A DNA stretch of 15,060 bases from JBEKIK01 sp049509395 (GCA_049509395.1 JBEKZY010000104.1:1-15060); one strand, 5' to 3'. Shown: positions 1 to 8,013, counted from the first letter of the stretch. Notes: generated by a model not told the origin, from the letters alone. Made by a program: numbers and translations.

Positions 1-1443
1 CAGGGAAAAGTTACCTTCAACGGCAACGGCACGCTTTCGGTCGGAGCCATAGCCAACACCGTGGGCGGCGTTACGGGATTCGGCGGCAGCGGTCCAAACT
101 GGACCATTAACAGGCGCGACTCCGGCGGTGCGCCGGCCTCGTCAATTGCCAACGACGTGTTAACCATCACCACAGCCGACAACCAGGAGGCCCGCAGCGC
201 ATTCTTCAATAAACCCGTGAGCATTAAGGGCTTCGAGGTGCATTTCACCTATACGGCTTTGGATACTACTACTCCTATTCCCGCCGATGGAATCGCCTTT
301 GTTCTGCAAAACGATCTCCGCGGCGTGAATGCCGTGGGAGACTCGGGCGGAAAGCTTGGATATGGCGGCGCCTCCAACCTGATTCTTCCCAGCTTCGCCA
401 TGGAATTGGATATTTTTGAACGAAGCACTGCCTGGGCTTATAACGGCGGTACGGGCGGTTATATTCCTCAAAATCCTATGCCTTGGTGGGTTTATTCGCC
501 AACCAATCCTACACCCATGGATATTACGCTGACTTATGACGGAGTTGACTTGCTGTTTTTCCAGATGACCGATGGAGTCAATTCTATGGGTTACTTCATG
601 CATAACCAGTACTTGCGAAACTTACTGGGCGATACGGCCTATCTTGGATTTACAGGGGGCACGGGCGCAGATAACGTCAAACAAACGATTAGCAACTTCA
701 GCTACACCGCGACTGACGCCTCCTTCTCGACTACTTACACGAACAACCTCGTTGTCGCCGCGGGCGTAACCGGCAACGTCGATGTTTCACGCCGCACAGT
801 TACACTGGGCAATCTGTCGTTGGCGGCCGGTGCGGGACTTAATGTAGCGACTGAATCCGATATAACCCCCAACACCATTTATACTTTGTCCCTTGGCACG
901 GCTTCGTTAGCCGGGTCTGGAAGCATCGGAGTAGCAAATAATGGTGCTGGAAAAGGCACGCTCAGGCTGGCCGGGCCCATAAGCGGCGCGGGCGGAACCC
1001 TTGCCAAGACCGATGCCGGAACACTATCCATTGCCGGTGGAATCAATCAAGGGGCATTGACGCTCCTGGACATACAAAACGGCACTGTGGATTTGACTAC
1101 CACCGGAGTCAGCGATTCGAACCTGGATGTTCAGACTGCCCTTAGCGGTAAATTGTTGATTAGCAATCAGTCACACATATTTGGGGATATCAGCGGCACG
1201 GGCACGACCGAGGTGAGTTCCGGCCAGTTGACGGCAACTTCCATTAGCCAAAATACATTGACCATCGGCGCCGGTTCCACAGTTACCATCGCACCGATTC
1301 CAGGCGGACCGCTTGCGGAACCGGGAACGCTGTCTGGGGTTCCAGAGCCGTCCAGCTTGGTCCTTCTCGGAGTCGGCATAAGCGTTTTCCCGGCCTACGC
1401 TTTGCAACGGCGAAGGCGGACTGTCTTTAAATACCGGGCCTAA
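1..1443 (+). CDS. PEP-CTERM protein with L-type-lectin-like domain (5' partial)
   Basis: The frame is open from base 1 with no stop before the TAA at 1441, so the gene begins outside the window; the GTG at 61 is probably internal. There are 480 visible residues. The first residues (VTFNGNGTLSV) look like the end of another beta-helical repeat. Residues about 45-240 resemble a legume/L-type lectin fold: ADGIAFVLQND, then FAMELDIFE, DITLTYDG and AYLGFTGGTG, the usual order of strands in bacterial lectin domains. A passenger-associated repeat follows (GGTLAKTDAGTLSIAGG, about 331-347). The C-terminus is a PEP-CTERM signal: VPEPSS at about 447-452, a hydrophobic stretch, then RRRR. The family role is export and sorting to the envelope by an exosortase; sugar binding is inferred from the fold. 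The helix contains a proline (SVFPAY), which is slightly unusual. The C-terminal module resembles that of the GH28 protein at 2885-4864. Confidence 0.85.
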   Translation, partial: QGKVTFNGNGTLSVGAIANTVGGVTGFGGSGPNWTINRRDSGGAPASSIANDVLTITTADNQEARSAFFNKPVSIKGFEVHFTYTALDTTTPIPADGIAFVLQNDLRGVNAVGDSGGKLGYGGASNLILPSFAMELDIFERSTAWAYNGGTGGYIPQNPMPWWVYSPTNPTPMDITLTYDGVDLLFFQMTDGVNSMGYFMHNQYLRNLLGDTAYLGFTGGTGADNVKQTISNFSYTATDASFSTTYTNNLVVAAGVTGNVDVSRRTVTLGNLSLAAGAGLNVATESDITPNTIYTLSLGTASLAGSGSIGVANNGAGKGTLRLAGPISGAGGTLAKTDAGTLSIAGGINQGALTLLDIQNGTVDLTTTGVSDSNLDVQTALSGKLLISNQSHIFGDISGTGTTEVSSGQLTATSISQNTLTIGAGSTVTIAPIPGGPLAEPGTLSGVPEPSSLVLLGVGISVFPAYALQRRRRTVFKYRA

Positions 1444-1465
1444 TACGACCCAGTCGCCGCGAAAA

Positions 1466-1489
1466 GGGCGTAAATGCCCCTCAATTTTT
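1466..1489 (+). terminator. Weak terminator-like hairpin after the lectin gene
   Basis: GGGC (1466-1469) can pair with GCCC (1476-1479) around a 6-base loop, and TTTTT follows at 1485-1489 after a few unpaired bases. It lies 22 bases after the stop codon. The stem is only four pairs, so this is a weak call. Confidence 0.3.
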
Positions 1490-1743
1490 ATTCCCGTATT
1501 GCAGTCGAAAATGGCTAATTCTTTTATTTACAAGCATTTGCCGAACGGTCCCAGGTAGATTGCGATTACGGCATTGTCGGATTGTCGCATACAGGCCCCT
1601 TGTGGATGGATTATGATGATTTAACGCAATATTTAAGGCAATTTTAAGCCATACTGTTACATAATGCGTCTTTCTGGTAAAAATAAACGATGCACAGCGG
1701 CTATGATAGATGCAATTTTCGTCTGAAAGAGGTAATTTATAAA

Positions 1744-1831
1744 GGCCTTGTCGGATAACCAAAAGTTATTGAGTGTTCCTCGCCGAAAAATTGTGTGATA
1801 AATGCTACAGTTGTATTTACTGGACAAGGCC
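1744..1831. repeat. 9-bp inverted repeat beside a candidate promoter
   Basis: GGCCTTGTC at 1744-1752 is the exact reverse complement of GACAAGGCC at 1823-1831, with 70 bases between the arms. The right arm lies in the spacer of the candidate promoter at 1815-1842. Arms placed this way could be a paired operator, but a chance match cannot be excluded. Confidence 0.3.
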
Positions 1832-1842
1832 GTTTATATAAT
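1815..1842 (+). promoter_or_regulatory. Candidate sigma-70-type promoter for the membrane-protein gene
   Basis: A perfect TATAAT at 1837-1842 is preceded, after 16 bases, by TTTACT (1815-1820), which matches TTGACA at four of six positions. The next start codon is at 1864, so the leader would be only about 15 bases. No strong ribosome site is seen; AGGA at 1844-1847 is 16 bases from the ATG and too far to be normal. The leader may be nearly leaderless, or the real promoter may lie further upstream. Confidence 0.4.
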
Positions 1843-1863
1843 CAGGATATATTTTGATAGACA

Positions 1864-2883
1864 ATGAAAAAGTTCTTCAACATTTTTGGGCGGATTTTGA
1901 TCTTATTGATATTCTTGGGCGCGGCTTGGCTTCTTTATGAGCATTTGAAAATATATACCTGCCGGGAAATCTACGGCGCCTTAGTGAGAATTCCCATCAG
2001 TCATATAAGCGTTGCCGTGCTGCTGACGGTGATAAACTATTTGATTCTTGTGGGGTACGACTGGTTTGCGGTCCGCTGGGTGGGCGAAAAATATTTGCCC
2101 TTGCGAAAAATCGCGCTGGCATCGTTTACCGGGTATACTTTCAGTTATAATTTCGGTTCGACACTATTCGGAACGTCCATCCGCTATCGGCTTTATTCGG
2201 CCTGGGGAGTTTCACTTGTAAAAATTCTGGAACTTCTGGTGATCCTGGGGCTGACCTTCTGGTTCGGATTGTTCACGCTGGCGGGCATTGTCTTTATTGC
2301 GGCCCCGTTTCCCATTCCGGATACTATTGTAATTCCTAAAACATTGCAGCATCTGTTTCAACTTCCCGAAACATTGCATATACCGTTCACCAATATGCAC
2401 TGGGCGGGCATTGTGCTGCTGCTAATCTCGGTGGGATATGTGCTGTTAAGCGCCATTCACCGCAAACCGTTCAAGTTTTTCCGTTGGCATATTTCGCTCC
2501 CGCCGCTAAAACTGACGCTCTGCCAAATCGCCATCGCCTGCGGCGACTGGTTGGTTGCCGCCGCGGTTTTTTACTCTGTCTTACCTCCAGTCGAGGGCGG
2601 TTATATAAAAGTTCTGGGGGTCTTCATGCTGGCGTTTGTCGCGGGCGTATTGACCCACGTTCCAGGCGGGTACGGCGTATTTGAAGCGTTCATAATGTGT
2701 TTTTTACCCGCAACTCCCGATGAAGGGAAAGACATTTTCGCGGCCATACTCGCGTTTCGGGTGATTTACAATTGGGTGCCACTTTTGATTGCCGCGATTA
2801 TGTTGGGGTGCAATGAATGGGCTCTGACTAACAATTCCACAAAGCCCAAAGTTACCGACACGCAGGCGCCCGATACAAGCTGA
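1864..2883 (+). CDS. YbhN/MprF-type flippase-like membrane protein (UPF0104, lysylphosphatidylglycerol synthase TM family)
   Basis: This is a 339-residue polytopic inner-membrane protein. Hydrophobic segments run through residues 8-25, 47-66, 85-105, 118-148, 180-197, 220-240, 247-266 and 295-316. Family signatures are clear: FSYNFG (93-98), IRYRLYSAWG (106-115), HVPGGYGVFE (265-274) and FRVIYNWVPL (298-307). These belong to the domain that flips lipids in MprF and forms stand-alone YbhN proteins. The length suits a stand-alone protein without the aminoacyl-transferase half. The substrate is unknown, possibly a phospholipid or polyprenyl-linked lipid. The ATG at 1864 is the first start after the candidate promoter but lacks a good ribosome site. 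It is a single gene on this strand, and its stop is one base from the stop of the convergent GH28 gene. Confidence 0.9.
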   Translation: MKKFFNIFGRILILLIFLGAAWLLYEHLKIYTCREIYGALVRIPISHISVAVLLTVINYLILVGYDWFAVRWVGEKYLPLRKIALASFTGYTFSYNFGSTLFGTSIRYRLYSAWGVSLVKILELLVILGLTFWFGLFTLAGIVFIAAPFPIPDTIVIPKTLQHLFQLPETLHIPFTNMHWAGIVLLLISVGYVLLSAIHRKPFKFFRWHISLPPLKLTLCQIAIACGDWLVAAAVFYSVLPPVEGGYIKVLGVFMLAFVAGVLTHVPGGYGVFEAFIMCFLPATPDEGKDIFAAILAFRVIYNWVPLLIAAIMLGCNEWALTNNSTKPKVTDTQAPDTS

Positions 2884-2884
2884 C

Positions 2885-4864
2885 CTATTTCGCGCAACGC
2901 GAGGCCCGCCGTCGCCAAGCGTACGCCAGCAGACCGACGAGATTGACGCCTAGGAAGGCGAGAGTGGAAGGTTCGGCGACGGATTGAAGGTTATCGCTTA
3001 ATGCCAGCGGCCCGCCGGGAATCGGCTGTATAGTAACTGTCACTCCGCTGCCGATGGTGAGGGTATTCACATTGATGCTTGCAGCGGTAAGGTTGCCGCC
3101 TAGAACATTCATGGCGTGAGAGCCGCTAATTCCGCCGGATAAAGAGAGTGTTCCCGTGTCGGTGATGTTCACATCGCTGCTCAATAGCACTGGGGCGGAT
3201 ATGGTTTGGCTTCCCCGCACGTCGATTACGGATGCGTTGGGGCCGTTGTCCAAAGTGAGGCTGAACCCGCCCGAGCTTTGAATGGTCGTGCTCGTATCGG
3301 GGCTGTAATATATGCTGCCGACGGTCTGTGGGCTTGTTACCATATCCACGACGCTATTGCTGGCGTCTTGATTTCCGAAGGCGACTTTTTTTCCTGCGCC
3401 GCTGGGTAAGACATCCGAGGTCCAATTATACGCGTTGTTCCAATCTGTCGGACTAAAGTTGCCTTTAGTGATGTTTCCGCCCTGCCATATAGTGTAGCCG
3501 GTGTAGCTGGGAAGGACAGCGCTGTTGCCAGTTTGATTTATGTTATTGACGATTCCGTTCACTTTCAGGCCGGATGTATCCAGGCGGGAAGCATAGTAAA
3601 TATCGGCCAAGTAGGTGCCGGTAAGACTTACATTGTTGAACGATACGTTGTCGATGTTGCGCTGGGGGTCGCCGTTTGGATTGCCCGTGGGCGGTTGGCT
3701 GTTCAGTCCATAAATGATGGCGACGTTGTTGCCTGAAGCAGCGGTGGCGGTGATGTTGGTGTATCGGATGTTCTCGTAGAAAGGGACCTGTGCCGTAGCA
3801 TTATTCTGCAGGTCGACAGTGTGCAGGGTTTCACCGGGATTGGTCACAGTGTGGAAGTGGGAGGCGCTTTGTTGGCTTGAGCCGTAGTCATCGCCGTCTA
3901 TGTACCAACTGTTGATAATGATCGGATTGGCGACGTTGGTCATGGTGATGTCGGTGAATAAGACGTTTTTCACAACGCCGCCTTGGCCGCCGAAATTATT
4001 GCCGTCTAAAATGGCCGGACCGGCCTTCATGCGCAGCCCGTTGGTGGTATTGGTAAATGTGCAATTTTTGACGGTCAGGCCGTCGAGGCCCGATTGGGTC
4101 TGCCCGCCCACGGAAATTCCATGGCCGTCGCCGATGGTGCAATTTGTTATGAGGATGTCGCTGCAATGGGTGCTCGAAGGCTTGGCCACGATGTCGTCGT
4201 CGCCGTCGTTGATGGTGCAGTTCTTGATGAGAATGTGACTGCCCGAGTAATCGATGCCGTCGGTGTTCCCTAGATAAGCGCCGCCGTTCATGGACTTGGT
4301 GTAGTTATCGTTGATGTTGATGCCGTTGATGGTGAGGTTAGTGATGCCCGAGGGGACCAGGTGGAACTTCGATGAGTTGCAAATGGTTACTCCGCTTACG
4401 AGCAAGTTGGTTACGTGTGAGATCGTGATGAGGTTGCCGGTGCCTTTCTGAGTAGTTGCGCGGCCGTCGATGGTGCCGCTGCCGGTGATTTCGATATCGT
4501 GCCCGCTGCCGATGTTGATAAGAGTGTTGAGCGGCGAGGCGTTCCAGATATTGGCCCCGGTGGAGAGTTGAAGATTGATGTTGCTGGGGATCGAAAATTG
4601 GTTACAGAGATAGGTTCCGGCTGGGACTATCACCGTGCCGCCTCCATTCGAGGTTGCGGCAGTAAAGGTGGCGTTGAGATTCGCGGTGTCGGTGGCCGCG
4701 ACGCCGGTGGCGGCGGGGACGGTAAACGTTCCCAAAGGTATCGTCGGCAACACAGGGTCCGCAGAGGCTAAACCGGGAATAAAAACCGCGATTAACGCCA
4801 AAAGGCAGAGATAACGGGGATAACCTATCGGCGATCTGCTTTGAACGGTGTTTTGGCGTCGCAT
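2885..4864 (-). CDS. Secreted GH28 polygalacturonase-like enzyme with PEP-CTERM signal
   Basis: This 659-residue protein starts at ATG 4864, with GGAG (4870-4873) five bases upstream. Residues about 17-35 form a Sec signal peptide ending GLASA. Residues 50-440 are a parallel beta-helix of the pectate-lyase/GH28 type. The GH28 active-site series is present in order: NTD (200-202), GDDD (221-224, catalytic pair likely D222 and D223), GHG (247-249, H248) and RMK (278-280, normally RIK). This predicts hydrolysis of galacturonan or a related pectic chain outside the cytoplasm; the exact substrate cannot be read from sequence. Residues 460-610 form an extra beta-rich module beginning DWNNAYNW. The C-terminus is a PEP-CTERM-like signal in which the first proline is replaced (AEPS at 630-633), then a hydrophobic helix and RRR. 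It stands alone on its transcript as far as I can see. Confidence 0.9.
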   Translation of the reverse strand: MRRQNTVQSRSPIGYPRYLCLLALIAVFIPGLASADPVLPTIPLGTFTVPAATGVAATDTANLNATFTAATSNGGGTVIVPAGTYLCNQFSIPSNINLQLSTGANIWNASPLNTLINIGSGHDIEITGSGTIDGRATTQKGTGNLITISHVTNLLVSGVTICNSSKFHLVPSGITNLTINGININDNYTKSMNGGAYLGNTDGIDYSGSHILIKNCTINDGDDDIVAKPSSTHCSDILITNCTIGDGHGISVGGQTQSGLDGLTVKNCTFTNTTNGLRMKAGPAILDGNNFGGQGGVVKNVLFTDITMTNVANPIIINSWYIDGDDYGSSQQSASHFHTVTNPGETLHTVDLQNNATAQVPFYENIRYTNITATAASGNNVAIIYGLNSQPPTGNPNGDPQRNIDNVSFNNVSLTGTYLADIYYASRLDTSGLKVNGIVNNINQTGNSAVLPSYTGYTIWQGGNITKGNFSPTDWNNAYNWTSDVLPSGAGKKVAFGNQDASNSVVDMVTSPQTVGSIYYSPDTSTTIQSSGGFSLTLDNGPNASVIDVRGSQTISAPVLLSSDVNITDTGTLSLSGGISGSHAMNVLGGNLTAASINVNTLTIGSGVTVTIQPIPGGPLALSDNLQSVAEPSTLAFLGVNLVGLLAYAWRRRASRCAK

Positions 4865-5110
4865 AGATGCTCCATACAGTTGCAGGGATTTCAGGTTGCG
4901 GGCGGCAGTCCCACCAGGATTGTGGGAATCCGTTCAAGCTCCAAAGCGCGCCGGAAAATATAGTCACACGGCACGCACTTTATTGTCTCTTTTCTGCGCA
5001 AGAAATGCAATAGATTTATGTCTTACTTCCCCCCTGGGAGAACTGCAAAGTGTCATTTTTTTCTTAAACATGATGCGGGGAGAGCCGTAGAATAGAAGGA
5101 CTGTATTTCA

Positions 5111-5437
5111 TCATTCCACGGGATTCTCGATCCATCGCGAATAGCACGGGTTGCATAAGTACAAGATCAAACTTCGATAGACTTGATCCATTGCCTCTCT
5201 TTCCGAGAGGTCGCGCATCTGGTAAATCAACCGCCGGATTTCCGCTTTAAAGTCGCGGTGAAGGTCTTCTTCCGAGAAGCTTGGCGGCGTTGGATCGGCC
5301 ATCGCTTCGATGCGCACCAGATAGAAACTGCCTTCGCCGGGCTTCAGTATCGTCCCGCATCGGTGACAACACAATGGCGGTTCGTCGTTTCCGTTGTCTT
5401 CGTTCATGGAGATATCGCATAAAGAAGGCAAAACCAT
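5111..5437 (-). CDS. Small CxxC...CxxC protein, planctomycete-type hypothetical
   Basis: This 108-residue protein has no known function. C24-x-x-C27 (CHRCG) and C95-x-x-C98 (CNPC) could together bind one zinc ion as a split zinc ribbon. Between them is a conserved-looking segment (PGEGSFYLVRIEA, then ADPTPPSFSEEDL) and a charged helix. From memory, proteins with this pattern recur in planctomycetes; I cannot check that here. There is no signal peptide, so it is probably cytoplasmic. The start is uncertain: the ATG at 5437 has GTGGAT about six bases upstream, while the in-frame ATG at 5407 has no ribosome site but would begin closer to the zinc motif. It lies 79 bases after the PPC gene on the same strand, with a 36-bp repeat between them. 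Confidence 0.7.
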   Translation of the reverse strand: MVLPSLCDISMNEDNGNDEPPLCCHRCGTILKPGEGSFYLVRIEAMADPTPPSFSEEDLHRDFKAEIRRLIYQMRDLSEREAMDQVYRSLILYLCNPCYSRWIENPVE

Positions 5438-5450
5438 TTTCCATCCACAG

Positions 5451-5486
5451 CCCTCACCCTAATCCTCTCCCAAAGGGAGAGGGGAC
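5451..5486 (+). repeat. 36-bp palindromic repeat, copy 1
   Basis: The core is CCTCTCCC (5464-5471), AAA, GGGAGAGG (5475-5482), preceded by CCCTCACCCTA. It matches the reverse complement of 9344-9379 at 34 of 36 bases. It lies in the spacer between the PPC gene and the small CxxC gene. Read on the plus strand it encodes PHPNPLPKGEG, a peptide string seen in many spurious bacterial ORFs, which marks it as a dispersed repeat. Confidence 0.85.
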
Positions 5487-5516
5487 ATTGAATCCGCAAT
5501 TTGCAAAGCTCCAATG

Positions 5517-8006
5517 TTATTTCACAATTTCAAATGGAATGGCCGGCAAGGTGCCCAGCGATACGCGTCTTTTGTTTGCCGGCTGTGTTCCGCCGCCGGG
5601 ATTGAAAATTCTTTCCGCGGAGGCCTCGATAATCAGGTTGCCTTTTTGTCCGGATTTAACTTTGTCGGCATCGGCATGCAAAAGGAGCGTCAAACTTTCT
5701 TGAGCAGGGGATGCATTCTGTACGGAAATACCCTCCGGCGGATTGTTTAATGCCAACTGAACATTCTCGAACATCGGCCCGCGGGGCAGGGAGAATTTCA
5801 GACTCGCGGTTCCGCCCGCGGGAAGTTTCACGGGCGATTCCCCGATGAAGTTCAAGGGCGCCCTGGGCCGTCCGCGTGCGATTACCGAGACCAGCAGGTT
5901 TTTCTCCGGAACGAGATGGTGGTAGATGAAGGCCTGCATCATGTCTTCCGCTGGGACGGCCTGCCGAACGACCTCCCGGCCCTGGATCGTCGCGCGGCCT
6001 TCAATCGAGAGGTTGCATGGTTCTTCCAAGGGAGATTGGGGGGCCTTAAGCGTGAGGGCCATCTGGTCTTTGTTAGCCGGCACGCTGGCGCCGCTTAAGG
6101 CGAATCCCTTGGGTGCGTCCTTCAAAGCCAGCGTAATCTCGCCGGAAAAGCCGTCTTTTCGCAAGCAATACACTGTGATGGGCACGGATGCGCCGGTGCG
6201 GAGGTTGACGCTGGAAGGCACGACGCGCAAGGCGAAGTCGGGCCGAGGCTCGCTGATGCGCAGGCGGTAGCCATACTCCGGGCCGCCCTTGTGCTGGGCA
6301 TCGCCCAGATATAAATAGTAGGCTCCGTTGGCGGGCAATACGGCGGTGAGGTAGGAGTCGGCGTGGTGCGTGCTCAAGCCGGTCCCTTTGTCGCCGTAAT
6401 CGTCGTTAAACGCCAATTGCCGCCCGTCGGCGTCGGTCAGTTTGAGCACGGAATCCAGCGGTGAATCGAGCTTGCGGGCATCGACATCGGCGACTATTTC
6501 CTGGCCTTTGCGGCCATCGAAACGGAAAACGTCCCAGTCGCCCGGTTTGTCGATGCGCCCGTTGACAATAATGGGCAGCGTTACCTGCTGGGCGCTTGCC
6601 GGATCGTCGTTCGGTTCTTGTTCCAGGTATTCCGGAAGCGTATCGACGGCAAAAGGCACGATATTGGAGATCACTTCCCCACGGCGAATGGAAAGCGGAA
6701 TAATTCCCGGCTCTTTGTCTCTGGCATCCATCGTCAGCTTTTGCACGGGGAGATTCCAACCCTTCAGTTCGACAACGGTTTCGGTCCCGGCCGGGCCGCC
6801 CAAGGGAAAAACGCTGGTTACAAAGGGCAGTTCGCCCACGGAAATGCGATACACAAAATCCTCGCGGCCGCGATACAGGGCATCGCGGATTTCGAGCACG
6901 TACTGGCCGTCCTTGGGAATCTTGCAATACAGGACCGGATCGGGATGGAAAAGGTAGTGGTCGTCATAAGCCAGTTCATTGCCATTGGAATCATAAAGCG
7001 CCACGGCGGCTTGAAACCAGCCGGGGACGGCGTCGGCCAAATACGGGATCAATTCCCGCGCACTTACGGCTACGACCAGGCGCTGACCTTTGCGGGCCTG
7101 GAACCGGTAACGATCCACGCCGCCGGGCATGGTTTGTCCATTAATGATGGCCGGCAGCGTAATAGTCATCTCAGGCTCGCGACCGGTGCTTCGCGGCTGG
7201 CCGCCGGCTGCTGGTCCCCTGCCGTTTAATGGATTCCCGCTGTTTTTTGCTTCTTTCTTGCTGAATTCCGCGAGCTGTCCGACATGAAAAAAAAGCGGGT
7301 TCGACAAGCCGTTTGACGTTGCCAGGCGCAACTCGCGCTGGCCGGGCTCGGTGTCGGGGGCCATTGTGATTTGGAGAATGACCTTTTCGGCGAGGACGGG
7401 ATTGGCTCTCTTATTCTGAACGTCATTAAGCTTAGTCCTGATTTCGAGCATTTCCTTGACGGTTTCGGCCTCTCTCGGTTTTTTCTGCAACTCTTGCAGC
7501 TTTTCCCTTAAGTCGTTGACCTCTTTCGGCGTGAGAAGTTTGATGCTCTCGATGACTTTAGCCTGAACGCCGCCGCCGGATATATACACATTGTCGGCGC
7601 TTTCGAGATACTGACCGCCGATGGTGACCTGGAATGTGTCGCCCTGCCGGCCGCCCGCCGGATAGGCATAGCCGATATGCGGCGCGTTAGGCTGCGACCA
7701 TGCGGCCTGCGCGGCAAACAGAAATATAACCAGGGCATAAAGCAACGGACACAATCCGTGTGTTTGCTTTTCTCTAGCCCAGGCGTTTACGCCTGGGACT
7801 GGGTTGATTCCATAATCACTAATATCTAGCCCCTTTAGGGGCGGCCGAAACCCGGATCGAATGAATCCCGTGAACGGGATTGACAATGCAATTGATAGCA
7901 ATGGCCTCAGGCCCCAGGCGTAAACGCCTGGGCTAGATAAAAAATGACGTTCAGAAATCATTGCAGGTCGTGCATTAAGATTTTGAGTTGTACTAATCGG
8001 ATTCAT
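5517..8006 (-). CDS. Secreted protein with two PPC domains; repeat-derived N-terminal extension
   Basis: The ATG at 8006 (a TTG lies just before at 8009) starts 7 bases after the DUF1501 stop, suggesting translational coupling; no clear ribosome site is seen. Numbering here counts from the TTG. Residues about 25-79 are encoded by a palindromic repeat element (7773-7937). A hydrophobic export signal follows at about 85-105 (LLYALVIFLFAAQAAWS). Then come a TIG/IPT-like beta domain (109-155), a charged helical insert likely to be coiled coil (159-200), and two PPC domains (about 282-392 and 475-586). Both PPC domains have the pattern G...D.DRYRF or WDVFRF...KGQ...DG.Y.L. Ig-like beta domains run to the end (590-830). 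PPC domains are beta-sandwich modules of exported proteins with a binding or chaperone-like role; the actual function is unknown. It is the third member of the DUF1549/DUF1501/PPC trio. A downstream TTG start inside the signal is possible but less likely. Confidence 0.85.
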   Translation of the reverse strand: MNPISTTQNLNARPAMISERHFLSSPGVYAWGLRPLLSIALSIPFTGFIRSGFRPPLKGLDISDYGINPVPGVNAWAREKQTHGLCPLLYALVIFLFAAQAAWSQPNAPHIGYAYPAGGRQGDTFQVTIGGQYLESADNVYISGGGVQAKVIESIKLLTPKEVNDLREKLQELQKKPREAETVKEMLEIRTKLNDVQNKRANPVLAEKVILQITMAPDTEPGQRELRLATSNGLSNPLFFHVGQLAEFSKKEAKNSGNPLNGRGPAAGGQPRSTGREPEMTITLPAIINGQTMPGGVDRYRFQARKGQRLVVAVSARELIPYLADAVPGWFQAAVALYDSNGNELAYDDHYLFHPDPVLYCKIPKDGQYVLEIRDALYRGREDFVYRISVGELPFVTSVFPLGGPAGTETVVELKGWNLPVQKLTMDARDKEPGIIPLSIRRGEVISNIVPFAVDTLPEYLEQEPNDDPASAQQVTLPIIVNGRIDKPGDWDVFRFDGRKGQEIVADVDARKLDSPLDSVLKLTDADGRQLAFNDDYGDKGTGLSTHHADSYLTAVLPANGAYYLYLGDAQHKGGPEYGYRLRISEPRPDFALRVVPSSVNLRTGASVPITVYCLRKDGFSGEITLALKDAPKGFALSGASVPANKDQMALTLKAPQSPLEEPCNLSIEGRATIQGREVVRQAVPAEDMMQAFIYHHLVPEKNLLVSVIARGRPRAPLNFIGESPVKLPAGGTASLKFSLPRGPMFENVQLALNNPPEGISVQNASPAQESLTLLLHADADKVKSGQKGNLIIEASAERIFNPGGGTQPANKRRVSLGTLPAIPFEIVK
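7773..7937. repeat. Composite palindromic element (REP/MITE-like) with 25-bp perfect inverted ends
   Basis: The ends are exact inverted copies: 7773-7797 and 7913-7937. Each contains a hairpin of stem CCCAGGCG / CGCCTGGG around TTTA (or TAAA), next to CTAG on its outer side. Inside are GCCCC-TTTA-GGGGC (7829-7842, also preceded by CTAG), AATCCCGT-GA-ACGGGATT (7864-7881) and GGCCT-C-AGGCC (7903-7913). The recurrence of a tetranucleotide CTAG beside a TTTA-loop hairpin is the layout of REP elements mobilised by RAYT (TnpA-REP) proteins. The element lies wholly inside the PPC reading frame and contains no in-frame stop. No transposase is in the window. Confidence 0.85.
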
Positions 8007-8013
8007 CAACCGG

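Larger units (their letters stand above)
1444..1863. other. AT-rich intergenic region, no convincing gene
   Basis: This 420-base spacer separates the lectin gene from the membrane-protein gene. It is richer in A and T than its neighbours. A 93-codon minus-strand ORF (1481-1762) has no recognisable motif, no ribosome site and unlikely composition, so I do not call it. The features I can point to are a weak hairpin near 1466-1489, a 9-base inverted repeat (1744-1752 and 1823-1831) and a possible promoter at 1815-1842. Confidence 0.6.

Noticed and set aside
160..603. Minus-strand ORF of 147 codons
   Set aside because: It lies opposite the clearly coding lectin domain and has no motif or ribosome site; a shadow.
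1481..1762. 93-codon minus-strand ORF in the AT-rich spacer
   Set aside because: No ribosome site, no domain, and composition typical of chance translation of non-coding DNA.
5281..5703. Plus-strand ORF containing PHPNPLPKGEG
   Set aside because: It is produced by the 36-bp repeat joined to antisense of the small CxxC gene and the PPC gene; no real protein features.
6406..7229. ORFs of 170-200 codons on both strands within the PPC gene
   Set aside because: They overlap PPC domain sequence with family-level motifs in the main frame; arginine-rich shadow translations.
7773..7937. Insertion sequence with transposase
   Set aside because: The element has terminal inverted repeats but is only 165 bp and encodes no transposase; any mobility would have to be supplied from elsewhere.
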